From: Zygaena filipendulae
Lineage: Eukaryota > Arthropoda > Insecta > Lepidoptera > Zygaenidae
Reading direction: 5' to 3'
Length of the DNA: 64,000 nt
NCBI GenBank assembly: GCA_907165275.2
Contig: OU015653.1
Location: forward strand, 8,214,001 to 8,278,000
The stretch's first letter is position 1, and every line of letters begins with the position of its first letter. The position numbers and the translations under genes are program-made. Positions 45,246 to 57,772 of this stretch are shown in pieces. The notes below the pieces were generated by a model, which ran no database searches, was not told the origin of the DNA, and saw only the letters and a list, made by a program, of their open reading frames with translations.

Positions 45246-45899
45246 TATGTAATATAAAATCGGCTCTACGAAATCCGAGTAAGTATATTATGTTAAAAAC
45301 ACATTTATACATTTTGAAAAAAGGAAAGGTACCAAGAAACAAACGTGGTCCGTAGATGTACTTATTTATTTGCGGTTAGGTAGGTACTTACATAGGTATA
45401 CTGTTACCAAGAGTAAAGTAACAATAAGTTTTTGGACTTGGAGGTCACATAAATAGTTAAATCTACTACTCTAATACAATTTGTAGTAAACCATGATCCC
45501 GGCGCTAAGGTTGCATTATCGGATCGGAAAAAAACTGTTACAAAACGTTTGTGCGAAAAGTAAAGTAATACTAATATACAAAACAACAGAGTAGGATTTC
45601 GTTTGCTTTACAAACCGTGAGTGGGACGGCGAGTTTTACAATGTTCATGTGACGGGCGACGGCAGAACCTTTTTGTCGTGTCCTTTGTGTAGGAAATCCG
45701 CGGTGCCCTGGGGGTCGTAGTACACAATTTCCATTACAGGAAAAAGTTTTACGTAGAGAGAAACTCTTTTTGGATTTTTTAAAATTTCCCAAAGATTGCA
45801 TTCACTCCATTACGTGATAAGTACCTAAGCACTTTGTTATTTGTTTTTAATTCATCAGAAATACCTATAGGTATAGCGTGAATTCTAAATGTATCCTTA
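45246..45899. other. Gene-free stretch
   Basis: No recognisable coding exon. A minus-strand frame of 76 codons (45801-45571) has no family resemblance. Confidence 0.3.
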
Positions 45900-46112
45900 C
45901 AATTATTATTATAAATGTGAAAGTGAGTTTGTTTGTTTATTTGTTTGTTTGTTACGCTTTCACGCCTTAACCGCTCAAAAGATCACCATAAAATTTTGCA
46001 TACACGTTGTCAGGGGTATCTACAGACTTAAGGACAAAGGGTACTTTCATCCCAGAATTCCCGCGGGAACTCCCAACTTATCGCGGGTGAAGCCGAGGGG
46101 AACAGCTAGCTG
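45900..46112 (+). repeat. SINE-like repeat
   Basis: TATAAATGTGAAAGTGAGTT head, TTTGCATACACGTTGTCAGG, CCCGCGGGAACTCC, GAACAGCTAGC end. Confidence 0.7.
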
Positions 46113-46984
46113 TATACTATAAAAGTTAAAGCTTTTTGTGCGCTTGGCTTCAATTTCTTGCCTTATTTTCAAATTCCTTTACAAATTCACCCTACAAAAG
46201 GAATTCTTTTCAATTTTTATAAAGCAAAATTAATAAAATAAAATTATATGCACAGCGAGATTAGAGGCGACAAATGATGTAATATTGGTAGGTGGGCCAT
46301 TTTGTCTCATGGGCTGTTTGTTATGCTCGCACGACGAGACGAGCTTGAATTTTTTTTAAAGTTTTTATTTTTTATTAGGTTGGTTTGTAATTTATCTAAT
46401 TGTAAGTTATAATAGCATAATGTCAATTGGTCACAATTGTTGACAAATAACTATGTTCACACAGTGCCTTTTTTGTGAACAAAAAAAGGCACAGGATATA
46501 GGTCGTCCTCCATGGGATATAGCTTGCCTTTTGCAAAATGTTGCTTTCATTTTCAGCTTCACCATACGCTTTGTGACGGCTTTGCAACCATAAAGCAATG
46601 GAATCGCAATCTGTGAATAAAAAATACCTACTTAGTTTCGGTGGTCATTTGTAGTCTACATCATCATTTCCATTTCACCAAATAGTGATTGGGAGCAAAT
46701 GCATAAGTTACTATAAAAATACGCATGTGCTGTCGCATGCGTAGGGTACATAGAATATTCCTATAGATAATATTTGAAAATTTCTCTCGTTTTCTCCAGG
46801 ATTCCATCATCAGATGACAATAGGATCTTTTTGAAAATATCCGCTTTACAACAAAAAATAATTTTCCAGATCCATCTTCTTCTATACTATAGAAAAACAG
46901 TAAAATATACGTACAACGTGGGTTCTACAACGATAGAAGAAAAAGAAGAGTAACAGAACACAAAAACTATTTTTCGTTGTTTTT
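46113..46984. other. Gene-free stretch
   Basis: No gene recognised in this AT-rich region. Confidence 0.3.
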
Positions 46985-47130
46985 TTCGTTTGTCTATCGG
47001 TTACCCTAATTTCCGAACCTACTGAATGGATCTGCATCCGGATTTCATGTGTAGATTAATGAGATTAACTTGGAGCAACATGGGCTTTGTTTTATTGAAA
47101 CGTTAGTTATAGGTGAGCGATTTGTAACGG
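46985..47130 (+). repeat. SINE-like repeat, old
   Basis: CCGAACCTACTGAATGGATC, then TTGGAGCAACATGGGCTTTG, the same subfamily as at 26999. Confidence 0.5.
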
Positions 47131-47276
47131 CCTAAAAATGTCTAAAAATTATATGCGGTTTTCGCAAATTTAAGCTAAGCGATAGGAGGAATTATAAATT
47201 TTGTTTCATCGTTATCGTCATCGTCATTTTTATCTTCATCGTCTTTATCGTTATTAAATGCACTTTAATAGGCCGA

Positions 47277-47650
47277 GTAAAATTATCCTAAAGGACACCG
47301 AGAAAAGTGATCGGTGCGTTCGGATCAAACGCCGCAAGGCGTATAGGTTCCAACCCCAACAATGAGCTTGAGCTGTCGGTGACGGAAAACATCGTGAGGA
47401 AACCATAGCATGGTGGTAGGGCACGTTCTTCTGCCCAGCTGGCTTGCCACTACCTTCAAGTTGTAGGTCTGTTGCCAAGCACCTAACGGTGTGTTCCGGT
47501 AGCCCCACTTGAAAGCCAGTTCTCATCCTCATCCCAGGTCGGCAACGCACCTGCATGCCTGGTGTTGCAGATGTCCATGGGCGGCGGTAATCACTTACCA
47601 TCAGGCTTACAACTTGCCCGTTTGCCCCCTATGATATTAAAAAAAGGCGT
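47277..47650 (+). repeat. LINE 3-prime end
   Basis: GCATGCCTGGTGTTGCAGAT, GTCCATGGGCGGCGGTAATC, then CGTTTGCCCCCTATGATATT and an A-run. This tail is common in lepidopteran genomes and belongs to a non-LTR element (probably CR1-like; not certain). Confidence 0.55.
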
Positions 47651-47874
47651 TTTACTTTTACACTGTCATTGCAAAGGTCAAAAGTTCACGCTGGTAAAAC
47701 CTCAGGCACCAGCTATAAATGACGAATTTCTGAGATATTACTTTTGAAGTCATTTCAAAACAACAATTTATTTATTTATTTTAAGTGTATTTTCTTTCAT
47801 ATACTTCTTTAGCCACAGTTTTCTGTGAATAACAACAATATTAAAAAAGTTATCTGCAAATGATATTGATCTAA

Positions 47875-48408
47875 TAGTACATTGTTATCCTAGGGGTGAA
47901 AGTCTTTCTCCCGAGGGTAACACTGTGCTTTTCATTACGAATGCAAGGAAAGTCAAAATAAAAATAGGAATTAGCTAAAGAAAAAATGAGTGAAGATCGG
48001 GTAGTCGCTTGACACTTTCCCACCTATTTCTTTTTCTTTGGCCGGCTAGCTATTCAGCCAGTATTTTTTATTTACATTGTGGCGACCTAAAAAAAATATT
48101 TTCTTTAATTATTAAGTATTAATTAAAGAAAATAAAAAAATATAAATAGGAATTAGCTTAAGAAAAAGTGAGTGAATTTTATTTTAATTAATACCTACTT
48201 AAACTTAACGTTATTTCAATTTTACATCGCGCTGGCTGTATAGAAAGTTGAAACATGGTTCAATAGAAATGTGAAAATAGACCTAGTTTTTTTTTAATAA
48301 TTTGACAGTTGTCAGTTGAAAGCGATTCTCCCTAGGGCTGAAAAGGGTTACTTTCAACCCGCTTCTCAGGCAACTTCAGACCTACTTTCCGAGTATGAGT
48401 AATGAAAA
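47875..48408 (+). mobile_element. Single-unit relative of the 18435-19210 palindrome
   Basis: Starts TAGTACATTGTTATCCTAGG and ends GAGTATGAGTAATGAAAA, with both flanking blocks of the unit conserved but a different, longer middle (about 48000-48300). It shows that the unit is mobile on its own and that the 18.4-kb structure is a doubled form. Confidence 0.7.
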
Positions 48409-48719
48409 AGTAATTTGTTCTATTGTATTCCGAATGTGTGGGAACAAATATAACTAATTTTTCGTATTGTGTATGTAAGTATTATAACGGCGGTAACTTC
48501 AGAACAAATGTCGCAAGAAACATCTGTTAACCAACTCCTTAAACTTTTGTTTAAGAACAAAGTGTAGGATGTGTGTCCTTAGGGCCTGCCGCGTTGGTGC
48601 GCAAAACTTTCAATATAAAAGTTCACTTAATGTACCAACCGACCTTCGTAAAATGAATACATATTACAACGTTCATATTAAAATTTGAAATGCGTATATT
48701 TCTAAGATAGGTACCTACG

Positions 48720-48897
48720 TATCACACACACATTACTGTCTGTTCACGATAAAGTCAAATACTCCTAAACGGATTTTCGTGGGGTTTTTATCAATAGATA
48801 CAGTGATTCAAGAGAAAGATTTGTACGGTCAGTTTATCCTGGAATTCCCGCGGGAACTCCGAAATTACCGCGGGTGGAACCGCGTGGGACAGCTAGT
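48720..48897 (+). repeat. SINE-like repeat
   Basis: CTGTCTGTTCACGATAAAGT, CTAAACGGATTTTCGTGGGG, full CCGCGGGTGGAACCGCGTGG tail and GACAGCTAGT. Confidence 0.75.
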
Positions 48898-48943
48898 ATA
48901 CCTAGTACCTACCCAGGTATAGGTATAATTATGTTATTAAGGA

Positions 48944-50060
48944 GTCCCTGTATTGTACAGCACCGGAAAAGGCGACACCGGAATGCACGACACGAGATTG
49001 TACGACACCGGAATGTACAGCACCGGAATTGGCGACACCGGATTTCATGGCCTAGCCGACTTCGTGCTCCGTTTAGTAGTATTCAATACAATGCAGGTAG
49101 TAGGTAGTTAGTAGTTACTGTCTCAAAATCTGATGGAAATTCAAATAACAAGTCCAAGTGTAATATTTAGTAACGTAATCATTATTTTTCACTTTAATGA
49201 ATTGTTACAACTTGTTATATTCCTTTTTTTTGCATAATATATCGAAACTTCGTGGTCACACCTAAGAATTAATCAAATAAATGTCACCTTATTTTGTCTT
49301 TAGCGCATCGCCGGCCGCTACCGCGGCACGCTCGCTACGCTCGCTCGGCTCGCGAGACCTGGTCATCAGTAAGAACCTAACCTAATAAAGAATGTCGGGT
49401 ATACTACATTGAAATCTGTTTACGATGTGGCCCCGATAGTAATGTTCTCATTACTTTTTACTTATTTCAATAAATAGCTTATAGTGACATCATCGCCACA
49501 CTAGTACCTACTATAGGATAGGTGTAGGAAAGGTGACGTAAATCAGGCGAAGCTAACCGCTCGCCAGTCGCTTCCCGTTCGCCAGTTAATACAGTTTTGG
49601 TTCCTTTCTTTTCGTAACTTTTATAATCTGTACAATCTGTATAGGGCAATCGCTATCGTGGAAATAATAATTATAAGGTGTAAACTAAGGGACCAGATTT
49701 AGTGTATTGTACTCTAAGTCTATACAGTAAAATATATAGAGTGGTCCGTTGTTTGATTATCCTGCCTATAGACTGTAACATAATAACGTAATGGGCATAA
49801 ACACTAACATAAAACCTAATAATCATCACCAAAAAATCTAACATAAAATATATGTGCCGTATTTGACAATAACTTGACCCAGTATTTATGTAAGTAACGT
49901 AAACGAGCACAAAGAAAGGAGGCGTGATTTCATCGACCAATAGGAGCGGTGTCACCAATTCCGGTGCTGTACATTCCGGTGTCGTACAATCCAGTGTCGC
50001 GCATTCCAGTACTGTACATTCCAGTGTCGTACATTATCGTGTTGTGAATTCCTGGTTCCC
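48944..50060. mobile_element. Foldback-type element with tandem-repeat termini
   Basis: 1117 bp between two copies of GTTATTAAGGA (48933-48943 and 50061-50071). The left end (to about 49045) is an array of about six degenerate 15-bp units of the type GTACGACACCGGAAT. The right end (about 49950-50047) is a similar array in reverse complement. The outermost 25 bp are also imperfect inverted repeats. The interior has a GC-rich patch near 49310-49360 and no long ORF. Inverted termini built from short tandem units are the hallmark of foldback elements; the flanking direct repeat is a likely target duplication. Confidence 0.65.
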
Positions 50061-50139
50061 GTTATTAAGGACTTACGGTCTATGTTAGAAATGCGTGGAT
50101 AATTACCGGGAATCATTCATAATTCACTTAGTAAACGTG

Positions 50140-50346
50140 ATTAGTATTATTAAAAAACAGTCCGCCGCTGCGTCTATCTGTGTGTTTGTTCGCGATAAAC
50201 TCAAAAACTACATTGAACGGATTTACATGCGGGTTTCACCAATAGATAGAGTGATTCAAGAGAAAGGTATTATAGCTATAGTTTATCCTGGAATTCCTGC
50301 GGGAACTCCGAAATTTCTGCGGGTGAAACCACGGGGAACAACTAGT
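50140..50346 (+). repeat. SINE-like repeat
   Basis: TCCGCCGCTGCGTCTATCTG head, TTGAACGGATTTACATGCGG, GGAATTCCTGCGGGAACTCC, GGGGAACAACTAGT. Confidence 0.7.
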
Positions 50347-51745
50347 TATTTTATATATTAGATGTTTGAGATATAGTGGCGTGATAACATTGTCGCGTGC
50401 TGCGGTGTTCTGAGATCCTCGCTAATAAGGACTGATGGCCGCTGGCGAATGTGAGCCCCGACAAAGCCCAACGGCCGTAAACGTTGTCGTCGCTCTAATA
50501 ATTTATTTTTGTTTACCTAACCACATCAGGCAGACGCCTAATTTTTAACGGTTCATTTCAACCATCACGAGTTCATGACTCCATATATAACATTTTTTTA
50601 TACTAATTTGTATTAATGGGGTATGGTTACACCGAACGCAATAAGTTACACACCAACAATAAAAAAAATAAACAAATTGCCTTCAAAATGTTTTAGCTGA
50701 GCAGACACGAGTGTCGAGTAGTATTCATACTAGAAATACATCTGAATATCGAAATTGAGGTCAGGTCCTTGTAAACTTAAACTGGTCCTCTCGAATTTAA
50801 ATTGACATCCTTAGATATAGTTATAACCTATAGAGAGGCATTGAGGGCCAGGCAGGTTTGCCACGGTTATGAGCATATGCTCAAAACTTCCTAAAACTTT
50901 CTTTACTGGCATTCCGGCAAATTTATTTTTTGAAATATTATAAGCACAGTCAATTTTGAAAATAGTCACGTGGCTTTTGTTACGTTGTGTAACGTTAATG
51001 AATGTTGGTGTGCGTGACGACTACTACTTTGTGTGCGAAAATCAGCTGACGCCACTGGTTTTTGTCTCATATTAAAGGGGCAATAAGGGGAACAGATGGA
51101 AGAGTTGATGAGAGAGTTGATGCCCCTCCTATTTGTTCTATTATTGTACTGTACAACACACCAATTAAATGGCTCGTTTTAACAGCTCTCTACATATATT
51201 ATCATAATACCCATTTTAATATTATTTTAGTCCCATAAGTAATGATAATAATTACTAAGATGGGGGGGAAGTGGCAGCGAATCACTAGCAACTGTTGTTA
51301 TTGTAATAAAAATTTACTAAAATACAAATTTGACAATTCGATACTTATCCAGGTAGGCTCCGAAACAAATGGTCCAATTAGCAGGAAATATTTTCGCAAC
51401 GATAATTCTATGGTGATTCCGGTGAGGCAGACGGGGGTTGCTAACAATGCAGTAAAACGGCCAGTGTAATTACGATCATTTCACTTCCCATTTCATTAAC
51501 ATGAGGGAAGATCAGTATTCAGCATTTTGTTGAATGACATGATGAATTTGCGAGACAAGTTCACTTATTTATAATAACGTAGGACTTAAAGTTGTTCTGT
51601 TTACACTCTAACAATACCTGTTAAATGTTGCAACTTTCCTGTAATTATAGGTACCTATATAAATGTACATTCATCTCAAAAAAAATATTAATACCATAAT
51701 ACCCTAGTAGTTTAAATAAAATCTAATCTCCCGGAAGCAAAAGAT
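50347..51745. other. Gene-free stretch
   Basis: No recognisable gene. It includes a GC-rich patch near 50430-50500 (GGCCGCTGGCGAATGTGAGC) of unknown nature. Confidence 0.3.
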
Positions 51746-51749
51746 ATTT

Positions 51750-52143
51750 TTATATCCATACTAACAGGTATAGAGGTAAAGTTTGTGAGTTTGTAGGAGG
51801 TAATCTCTGGATCGTCTCGGTAAGCGTAGCTTTGGACGCCCCCCTGCCAGATGGACCGATGACCTGAGGAAGGTCGCTGGTAGTGGCTGGATAAGGAAAG
51901 CGGGAGATCGTGTACTGTGGCGTGCCCTTGGGGAGGCCTACGTCCAGCAGTGGACTGCAATAGGCTGATTGATTGATTGATTGATTGAAATATCTGGATC
52001 TACGGATCCAGTTTTGAAAATTATCTTACTAATAGATTGCTACAGTGTTCTTGAGTGTCATAAGGTACTTCTTATCGCGGAATTCTAGCGGGAACTCCCA
52101 AATTACCGCGGGTGAAACCGCGTGGGAACTGGGAACAGCTAGT
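51750..52143 (+). repeat. SINE-like repeat interrupted by an RTE LINE fragment
   Basis: Left part 51750-51813, right part 51993-52143 ending GGGAACAGCTAGT. The interrupting LINE lies between two copies of TCTGGATC (51806-51813 and 51993-52000), the likely target duplication. Confidence 0.75.
51814..51992 (+). pseudogene. RTE-type LINE, 3-prime fragment
   Basis: The frame encodes the end of an RTE-type endonuclease-reverse transcriptase protein: SFGRPPARWTDDLRKVAG, GWIRKAGDRVLWRALGEAYV, QQWTAIG and stop TGA at 51966-51968. A (TGAT)n-type tail follows. A strongly 5-prime-truncated insertion. Confidence 0.8.
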
Positions 52144-52579
52144 GTTTTATATTTTGATATGCTTTTTGATGTCGAGACAACTTTAACTTATTCTAACTTA
52201 TGATCTTCAAAAGTAAATCACGTCCAATTATTTTCTGACTAATAGCCGACGTGATAATATAATTACTAAAAAGATAAGATGGCGGGTGGGAAGCCCGAGG
52301 AGTGAGGAGCAACCATCCACGTGTGGAACGAGGGTAGGAGTGAATTTTCCGCTTCGCCGCGCAACGAAATGGAGTGGTCTAGGGAAAACTGACGCACACT
52401 AGCTAGCGCCTGGTGCCCGACATAAAGCTACAAATACGCTATTTATACATTACTAGCTATAGTATCCCCCAGATTCGTCAAACTTAGTATTCTACGTAAA
52501 AAAGAAAATTTTATGTTTCGTCCTGCATTTTATACCGAATCGCGCCAAAAGAAGTTTTATTTCAAAGTTGTTGTCTTAT

Positions 52580-52845
52580 TCCTCTACCTATTACATATAA
52601 CAGGAAATCTACTTTGGTCTACATATAACAGGAAATCTTATAGTAAATTCAGAATACAATATAATAAAGCTTTTCGGATTTTAATGAAAAAAACCCCGTT
52701 ACTGTAGCGCGCTGGTCATGTTCGCCGAGGCGGGAGTCTCCGATTTTTATGCCATCCTCCGATCCCGCATCGAGTCCTTCTGGTCTCGTTTGCGTGCATC
52801 ATCAAATGCCTTTTCGAAAACACAAGCTTATGTCCACTAACTAGC
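52580..52845 (+). pseudogene. Jockey-like LINE reverse transcriptase C-terminal fragment
   Basis: One frame reads KFRIQYNKAFRILM (to 52707); another, 52706-52840, reads MFAEAGVSDFYAILRSRIES and FWSRLRASSNAF before TAA. Both match the C-terminal region of insect Jockey/CR1-like RT proteins, so a frameshift splits the relic near 52700. Confidence 0.6.
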
Positions 52846-53750
52846 CAGAAGGTAAAGTCACACACGCGTGTTGAACTCCCCTACAAAGTGGATATGTAAA
52901 TATTTGCGTATGTTTCAAATTCCCCGCGCATTCGGACGGGGAACGTTTCACCTGCCATAGTTTATTACCTATTCAGCGGACTCGCACAAATAAAATTGTT
53001 TAATGCATAAGCGAATGGCGAGTTTGATTTACGAGGGAGCGGGCGGCTCGGGCGGCCGGCCCGCGGGAGTCGCGCTCTGAATAACTAACATAGGGCTATT
53101 CAAACATCGCATCGTTCCAAACCCGCCTAGTGTTCTTTGCTCAACTTTTACCACGTGTGCTATTTGTTTGGTTTTGAGCATGTTTTTACTTTATTTTCAT
53201 AAATTAGTGGGTTTATTCATTGTAACTTAAAATGCTACATCAGAGAAAAAATTGCATTGTAACCATAAATTGATTCACGCAATTTTTGTGTAAAACTTGC
53301 ATTAGTAAAAGTTAACAGCTGTTGATTCAACTTTAATATGAATTGATTTGCCATTTCTTGAGATATGTATTACTGGTAGTGCATGACTCTATTCCAGGAG
53401 AACTATATTTATAGATATTCATCGGTAGCAGGTATAATACCAAAACCGACCGAAACACACTGTACGCAGGTACCCACTGTAAATTTTTAATTTGCGTCTT
53501 AATCTTGTTTAAAATATGTAAGTACAATGTGCCTAAATACGTATCACTTTGAAATGCTTGTTGTATGGTCAAACCTTTCAGTTGACCCTTATGATGCGGT
53601 TACACAAAATCCCTGAAGGACCCCCGTACCTACATGGTTTCGCTTTCAGGAATAATTTTGTTACATATCTGGACCAAATTCTGGTCAGAAACTTCCAACG
53701 ATAATGAAACAAACAGATATACCAAGATAATGACGCTAATCTGCGTATAT
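52846..53750. other. Gene-free stretch with a GC-rich patch
   Basis: CG-rich segment near 53035-53080 (GGGCGGCTCGGGCGGCCGGC); otherwise AT-rich with no recognisable gene. Confidence 0.3.
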
Positions 53751-53978
53751 GTGCTCCAAAATTAGCTGCAAAATTGACAGGGTTGAAAGTATACGCTAAA
53801 ACGACCAAGACATGCGGAAACATATTATTTTGGTAGTTTTTTCGAATAAGAGGAAAATAAATTCATTGAACAAACATCGCCTTTACAAATAGTTAACAAC
53901 TACATTCACAATTATTTTATGAACATGTAGGTGAATGCTTTCAACTCTGTAAATATTTGCAGCTAATTTTGGTACACC
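53751..53978. mobile_element. MITE (AACATGTGGTAAAATT family), short copy
   Basis: 228 bp; the inverted ends share CCAAAATTAGCTGCAAA, ACAG.GTTGAAAG. Related to 24696-25106, with the internal GAGGAAAATAAATTCATTGA block in the other orientation. Confidence 0.7.
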
Positions 53979-55269
53979 TTATAAAATTACACCTGTGCTT
54001 ACAACATTTAGAACGTAATGTGCGTAGATAGAAATCTAATCAGCTAATGGAGCTAAGCTGTATATGTCTAAGAAAATCAAGATTGAGTCCATCTACCTAT
54101 AAATTAACAACTATTCGAATAACAGGATATCAGTCTGTTTTGCTTAATATTGTACCTAATGCTAATTTATTTAAAAATACTAGGTCTTTTGTAGAAAGGT
54201 AGAAGATATTTTGAAGTTAAAAACCTGACGTTTTTGAAAAGGGTCTATTTAATCGTATATGTATTTTATAAGCTTTCAAGGTATTTTAAGCAGACTGCAA
54301 AGTAGGTAAACAAAAGAAACATTGATACCAAGTGGATCAATCTTAAAACCTAATTTGGTGAGCGCCTGAGCGATGAAGAAACTCAACACATTTTAGAAGA
54401 AATAATTAATTTAGTAACGTTGAAAACTTGCATTATTTAGTGCGGTGCTGCTTACCTACGTTTCGTTCGTAGCGCGGCGTCAGAGTTTCTAAGTGCACAT
54501 AAAAACGTAAGCAATCAACGGTGCGATGTTTTGCACAGCACATAAACGTGAACGGTGTAAAATGTCAATTAAGCTCGAGTTTCGATACCTTTTTGTATAT
54601 ATGCAGTAAAATTTATACTACGAGTTCCAACAATAACGGGAAAGTGTAGTAATAAAACGGTGCTGGATTCACAGGCATACCTACTTCCATTGTTATTTAA
54701 AGTAAATCTTATATTGCTTCCCATGGAGTGTAGTAATATGAATTTATATTATTATAAAATCACACTTTATTAAAACGATAGACCCACATGAGCATAATAT
54801 TTACTTTCGAGTTAGGTTTTTATTTGGCTAATATTATTTAGGTAGATAATCTTAAAAATTGATGTTCAGTTGCAATTTAACCATTATTGTCTCCGAAACT
54901 GTTAAATGGTAATGACGGATTTATGTATCTTCAACATTACGGAATTCGCAATGTTTGTCATTTTATGAGCTTGTGAACAGTTTGTGTAATCGCTCTTTGA
55001 TAGCGGCCATTTATTTTGGGTCCGCGCTAAAGTAGCGATAAACTTGGTAATGACGTTTTGCGGGCGAATGTATTAAATGTACTTTTGTGTGTCGATGTCG
55101 TGCAGGGCGCCGATGTTATTGTATAGGATAACCTTTGAACGGTGTTACTTCGGAATTCGGATAACGGCAACTTAATATTATACTTTGACCTTTGATGTAG
55201 CAAAAAGTACCTATCTACCTACATAATATCTATAGAGTATATAAATAAAAATTAAACGCCGAATTGTAC
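53979..55269. other. Gene-free stretch
   Basis: No gene recognised. The 54950-55190 part is more GC-rich, with few repeat signatures, and could be conserved non-coding DNA, but nothing in the sequence proves it. Confidence 0.3.
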
Positions 55270-55680
55270 ATAATATGAAAGCGCGCATAACTTCCAAACG
55301 ACTGCACCAAATTGGATGATTCTTTTTTTGTGTTCGTTTTTGTATAAAAGAAAACAGTTTTGAGTTTCTGCGGGAATTCCGAAACTCAAGCGGGTGAAAC
55401 TTTGAAACGGGTGCATTGGATCAATTTCACTGCTAAGGAGCTGATGTTATAAGGAGTAAATTAGGCTACTTTGGAGTTTCTCCGAGAATTCCGAAAGTAG
55501 CTAGCTAGCACAGTTAGTCTTTATAAATAAAAATGAATGTTTGTATGTCTGTCCTCTATGCGTTTCGAAACCATTGGTCCGATTGCGATGAAACTTTGGC
55601 GGGTTGTTCTGCCTGCGACCGCAAAGGTCCTGATTCCAAAACTCACGCCGGTGAAGCCACGGGCCACAGCTAGTATTTAA
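55270..55680 (+). repeat. Two SINE-like repeats in tandem
   Basis: The first (55270-55510): GCGCGCATAACTTCCAAACG, then two GGGAATTCCGAAACTC / GAGAATTCCGAAAGTA blocks. The second (55515-55675): TTTGTATGTCTGTCCTCTAT, CATTGGTCCGATTGCGATGA, and CACGGGCCACAGCTAGTA. Confidence 0.65.
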
Positions 55681-56542
55681 TAAAAATGCGACCATCTATT
55701 GTGATTTATCATCCTTACGTATATGCCAATTTCTTGAGAGCAGATGCAAACCGGCTCCGAAGAAAAAAAATAAAACATTGTGCTAACGATACGCCGAGGA
55801 AGATACAAAGACTGTAAGAAATATTTATGGAGGTTTTTAGGAATAGAATCCCTGGAGATAGCGAAACGCGACGGACTGACCCCCGGGAAAATAAGGGAAA
55901 TCACGTTTCAAATCCCCTGCACGCATAACTCTTAATACAGGGATAATAAACGGCTCAGTTTCTTATATCGTCTAATAGGTGTTCAAACAATTATAAAAAT
56001 GAGCTGCACTTAAGATTTTACTTAATATGCTTTAATATGTTACAACTTGGCATAATTCCTAGTTCCCTGAACCAATTGCAAAGAAAAAAGACTATGATGT
56101 AAGTTAGACAATTATAACAATTAAATTAAACTTTGTTTAGTAGGTAACACGCGCATGATGCGCGTGAAAACGTGAAGAAAATAGTGATAAAATATTTTTT
56201 TTGTCCGGCTAATCAGTACATAATTTATTTAAAATATTTTCAGTCTATAGAAACAGCTCTAGTCTAGCTACCTCACAGACGTTTTGTCTTGTACAAAATT
56301 CAGTTTTGCAAAAATGACATTTAAAAATATTCTTTGATTTTTTCGAATTTTCCAATTATCCGAGCAAATTTTTTCAATTTATCTTTCCAAAAACCAGATT
56401 TGGTCTATACTTTTTTTGTTAGTACTATATTTTTTTTAACGTACCTAATATTACTTACTATATTAAAAATTGCCAAATTAGTTCAGCCTCAAATATAGAT
56501 TATTATAAGTGTGTAGATCATAATTTGTGAAAGTAAATAAAT
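55681..56542. other. Gene-free stretch
   Basis: No recognisable gene. Confidence 0.3.
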
Positions 56543-57109
56543 ATCCCATCAAAAACAAACTTGTAAAAAATCCAAGTCTCGCAACTCAGTTCTTCTACAT
56601 TAAAAAGTTGTGAGATCAATGTAATACCAAGTCGGTTAATTTATTCAGTGCCTACTTAAGGGTCCTTCTGTCTAAAGTTATCATGTTATAAGCTAATCTA
56701 ATAACATTTTATAGTGACCATATCAAATTTAAAAATCTTTTATGTTTTAGATAGATTGATTGGCTTGGCGATCACGTGAAAACACAATATATCTCACATG
56801 TAATACATAATTATGGTTCTAAACAATCTAATTTAATTATAATATGTATTACTTGTGAGATACATTGTGTTTTCATGTGATCGCCAAGCCAATCAATCTA
56901 TTTAAAACATAAAAGATTTTTAAATTTGATATGGTCACTATAAAATGTTATTAGATTAGCTTATAACATGATAACTTTAGACCGAAGGACCCTTAAGTAG
57001 GCACTGAATAAATTAACCGACTTGGTATTACATTGATCTCACAACTTTTTAATGTAGAAGAACTGAGTTGCGAGACTTGGATTTTTTACAAGTTTGTTTT
57101 TGATGGGAT
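56543..57109. repeat. Near-perfect 567-bp hairpin
   Basis: Left arm 56543-56814 and right arm about 56837-57109 are reverse complements with only a handful of differences (about 98% identity), separated by about 20-25 nt. Neither arm has recognisable coding content. It may be a long-TIR foldback insertion, a recent inverted duplication, or a source of hairpin RNA. Confidence 0.9.
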
Positions 57110-57299
57110 CTCATTTCTTTTTGTAAATGGTCTTCCTCCTTTGAGCAATTTAGTCTATTTTAATAACTTGAAAGATTTTTTCTTGCTTTTTCATTCCGTT
57201 GACCATTGTACCTTTGAACATAATTATGTCTAGGTAACTATGTATCTACACTTTATATCTAGGTAGGTAACTAGCTACACTTATTATTATTATTTATTA

Positions 57300-57772
57300 A
57301 TATCTGGGCAACCGAGCTTCGCTCGGCTTAAATAGCTGTTCCCCGCGGTTTAACCCACGTTAATTTCGGAGATCCCGCGGGTATTCTGAGATAAAAGTAC
57401 TTACTACCCTATGACCTTTCCTGTACCCTTGACAACGTGTAGTATGCAATAATTAATTCACCCGCGTTGATATCAGAGTTCGCGCGGGAATTCCAGAAAT
57501 GAATCCTAGCTAGATCGATTTATGGCCCCCGAAATCCCCTGTATACAAAATTTCATGAAAATCGTTGGAGCATTCAGATTAGGGTAATTTTATCTCGGAA
57601 TTCCCGAAGGATCTCCGAAATTAACGCTGGTGAAATCTCATGACATTTTGCATGCACGTTGTCAGGGGTAAAGAAAACCTAGGGATATAGGGTACTAACT
57701 ACTTTGCATTTCTGAATTCCCGCGGGATCTCCGAAATTATCGCGGGTGAAACCGCAGGGAACAGCTAGTCTC
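57300..57772. repeat. SINE-like repeats, one reversed then one forward
   Basis: Reversed copy 57300-57500 (CTGTTCCCCGCGGTTTAACC) and forward copy about 57500-57772 ending CGCAGGGAACAGCTAGT. The forward copy contains duplicated GGAATTCCCG blocks. Confidence 0.65.

Noticed and set aside
48944..49107. ORF with Arg/His-rich repeats near 48.9-49.1 kb
   Set aside because: The repetitive protein is a translation of the 15-bp DNA repeat array in the foldback element.
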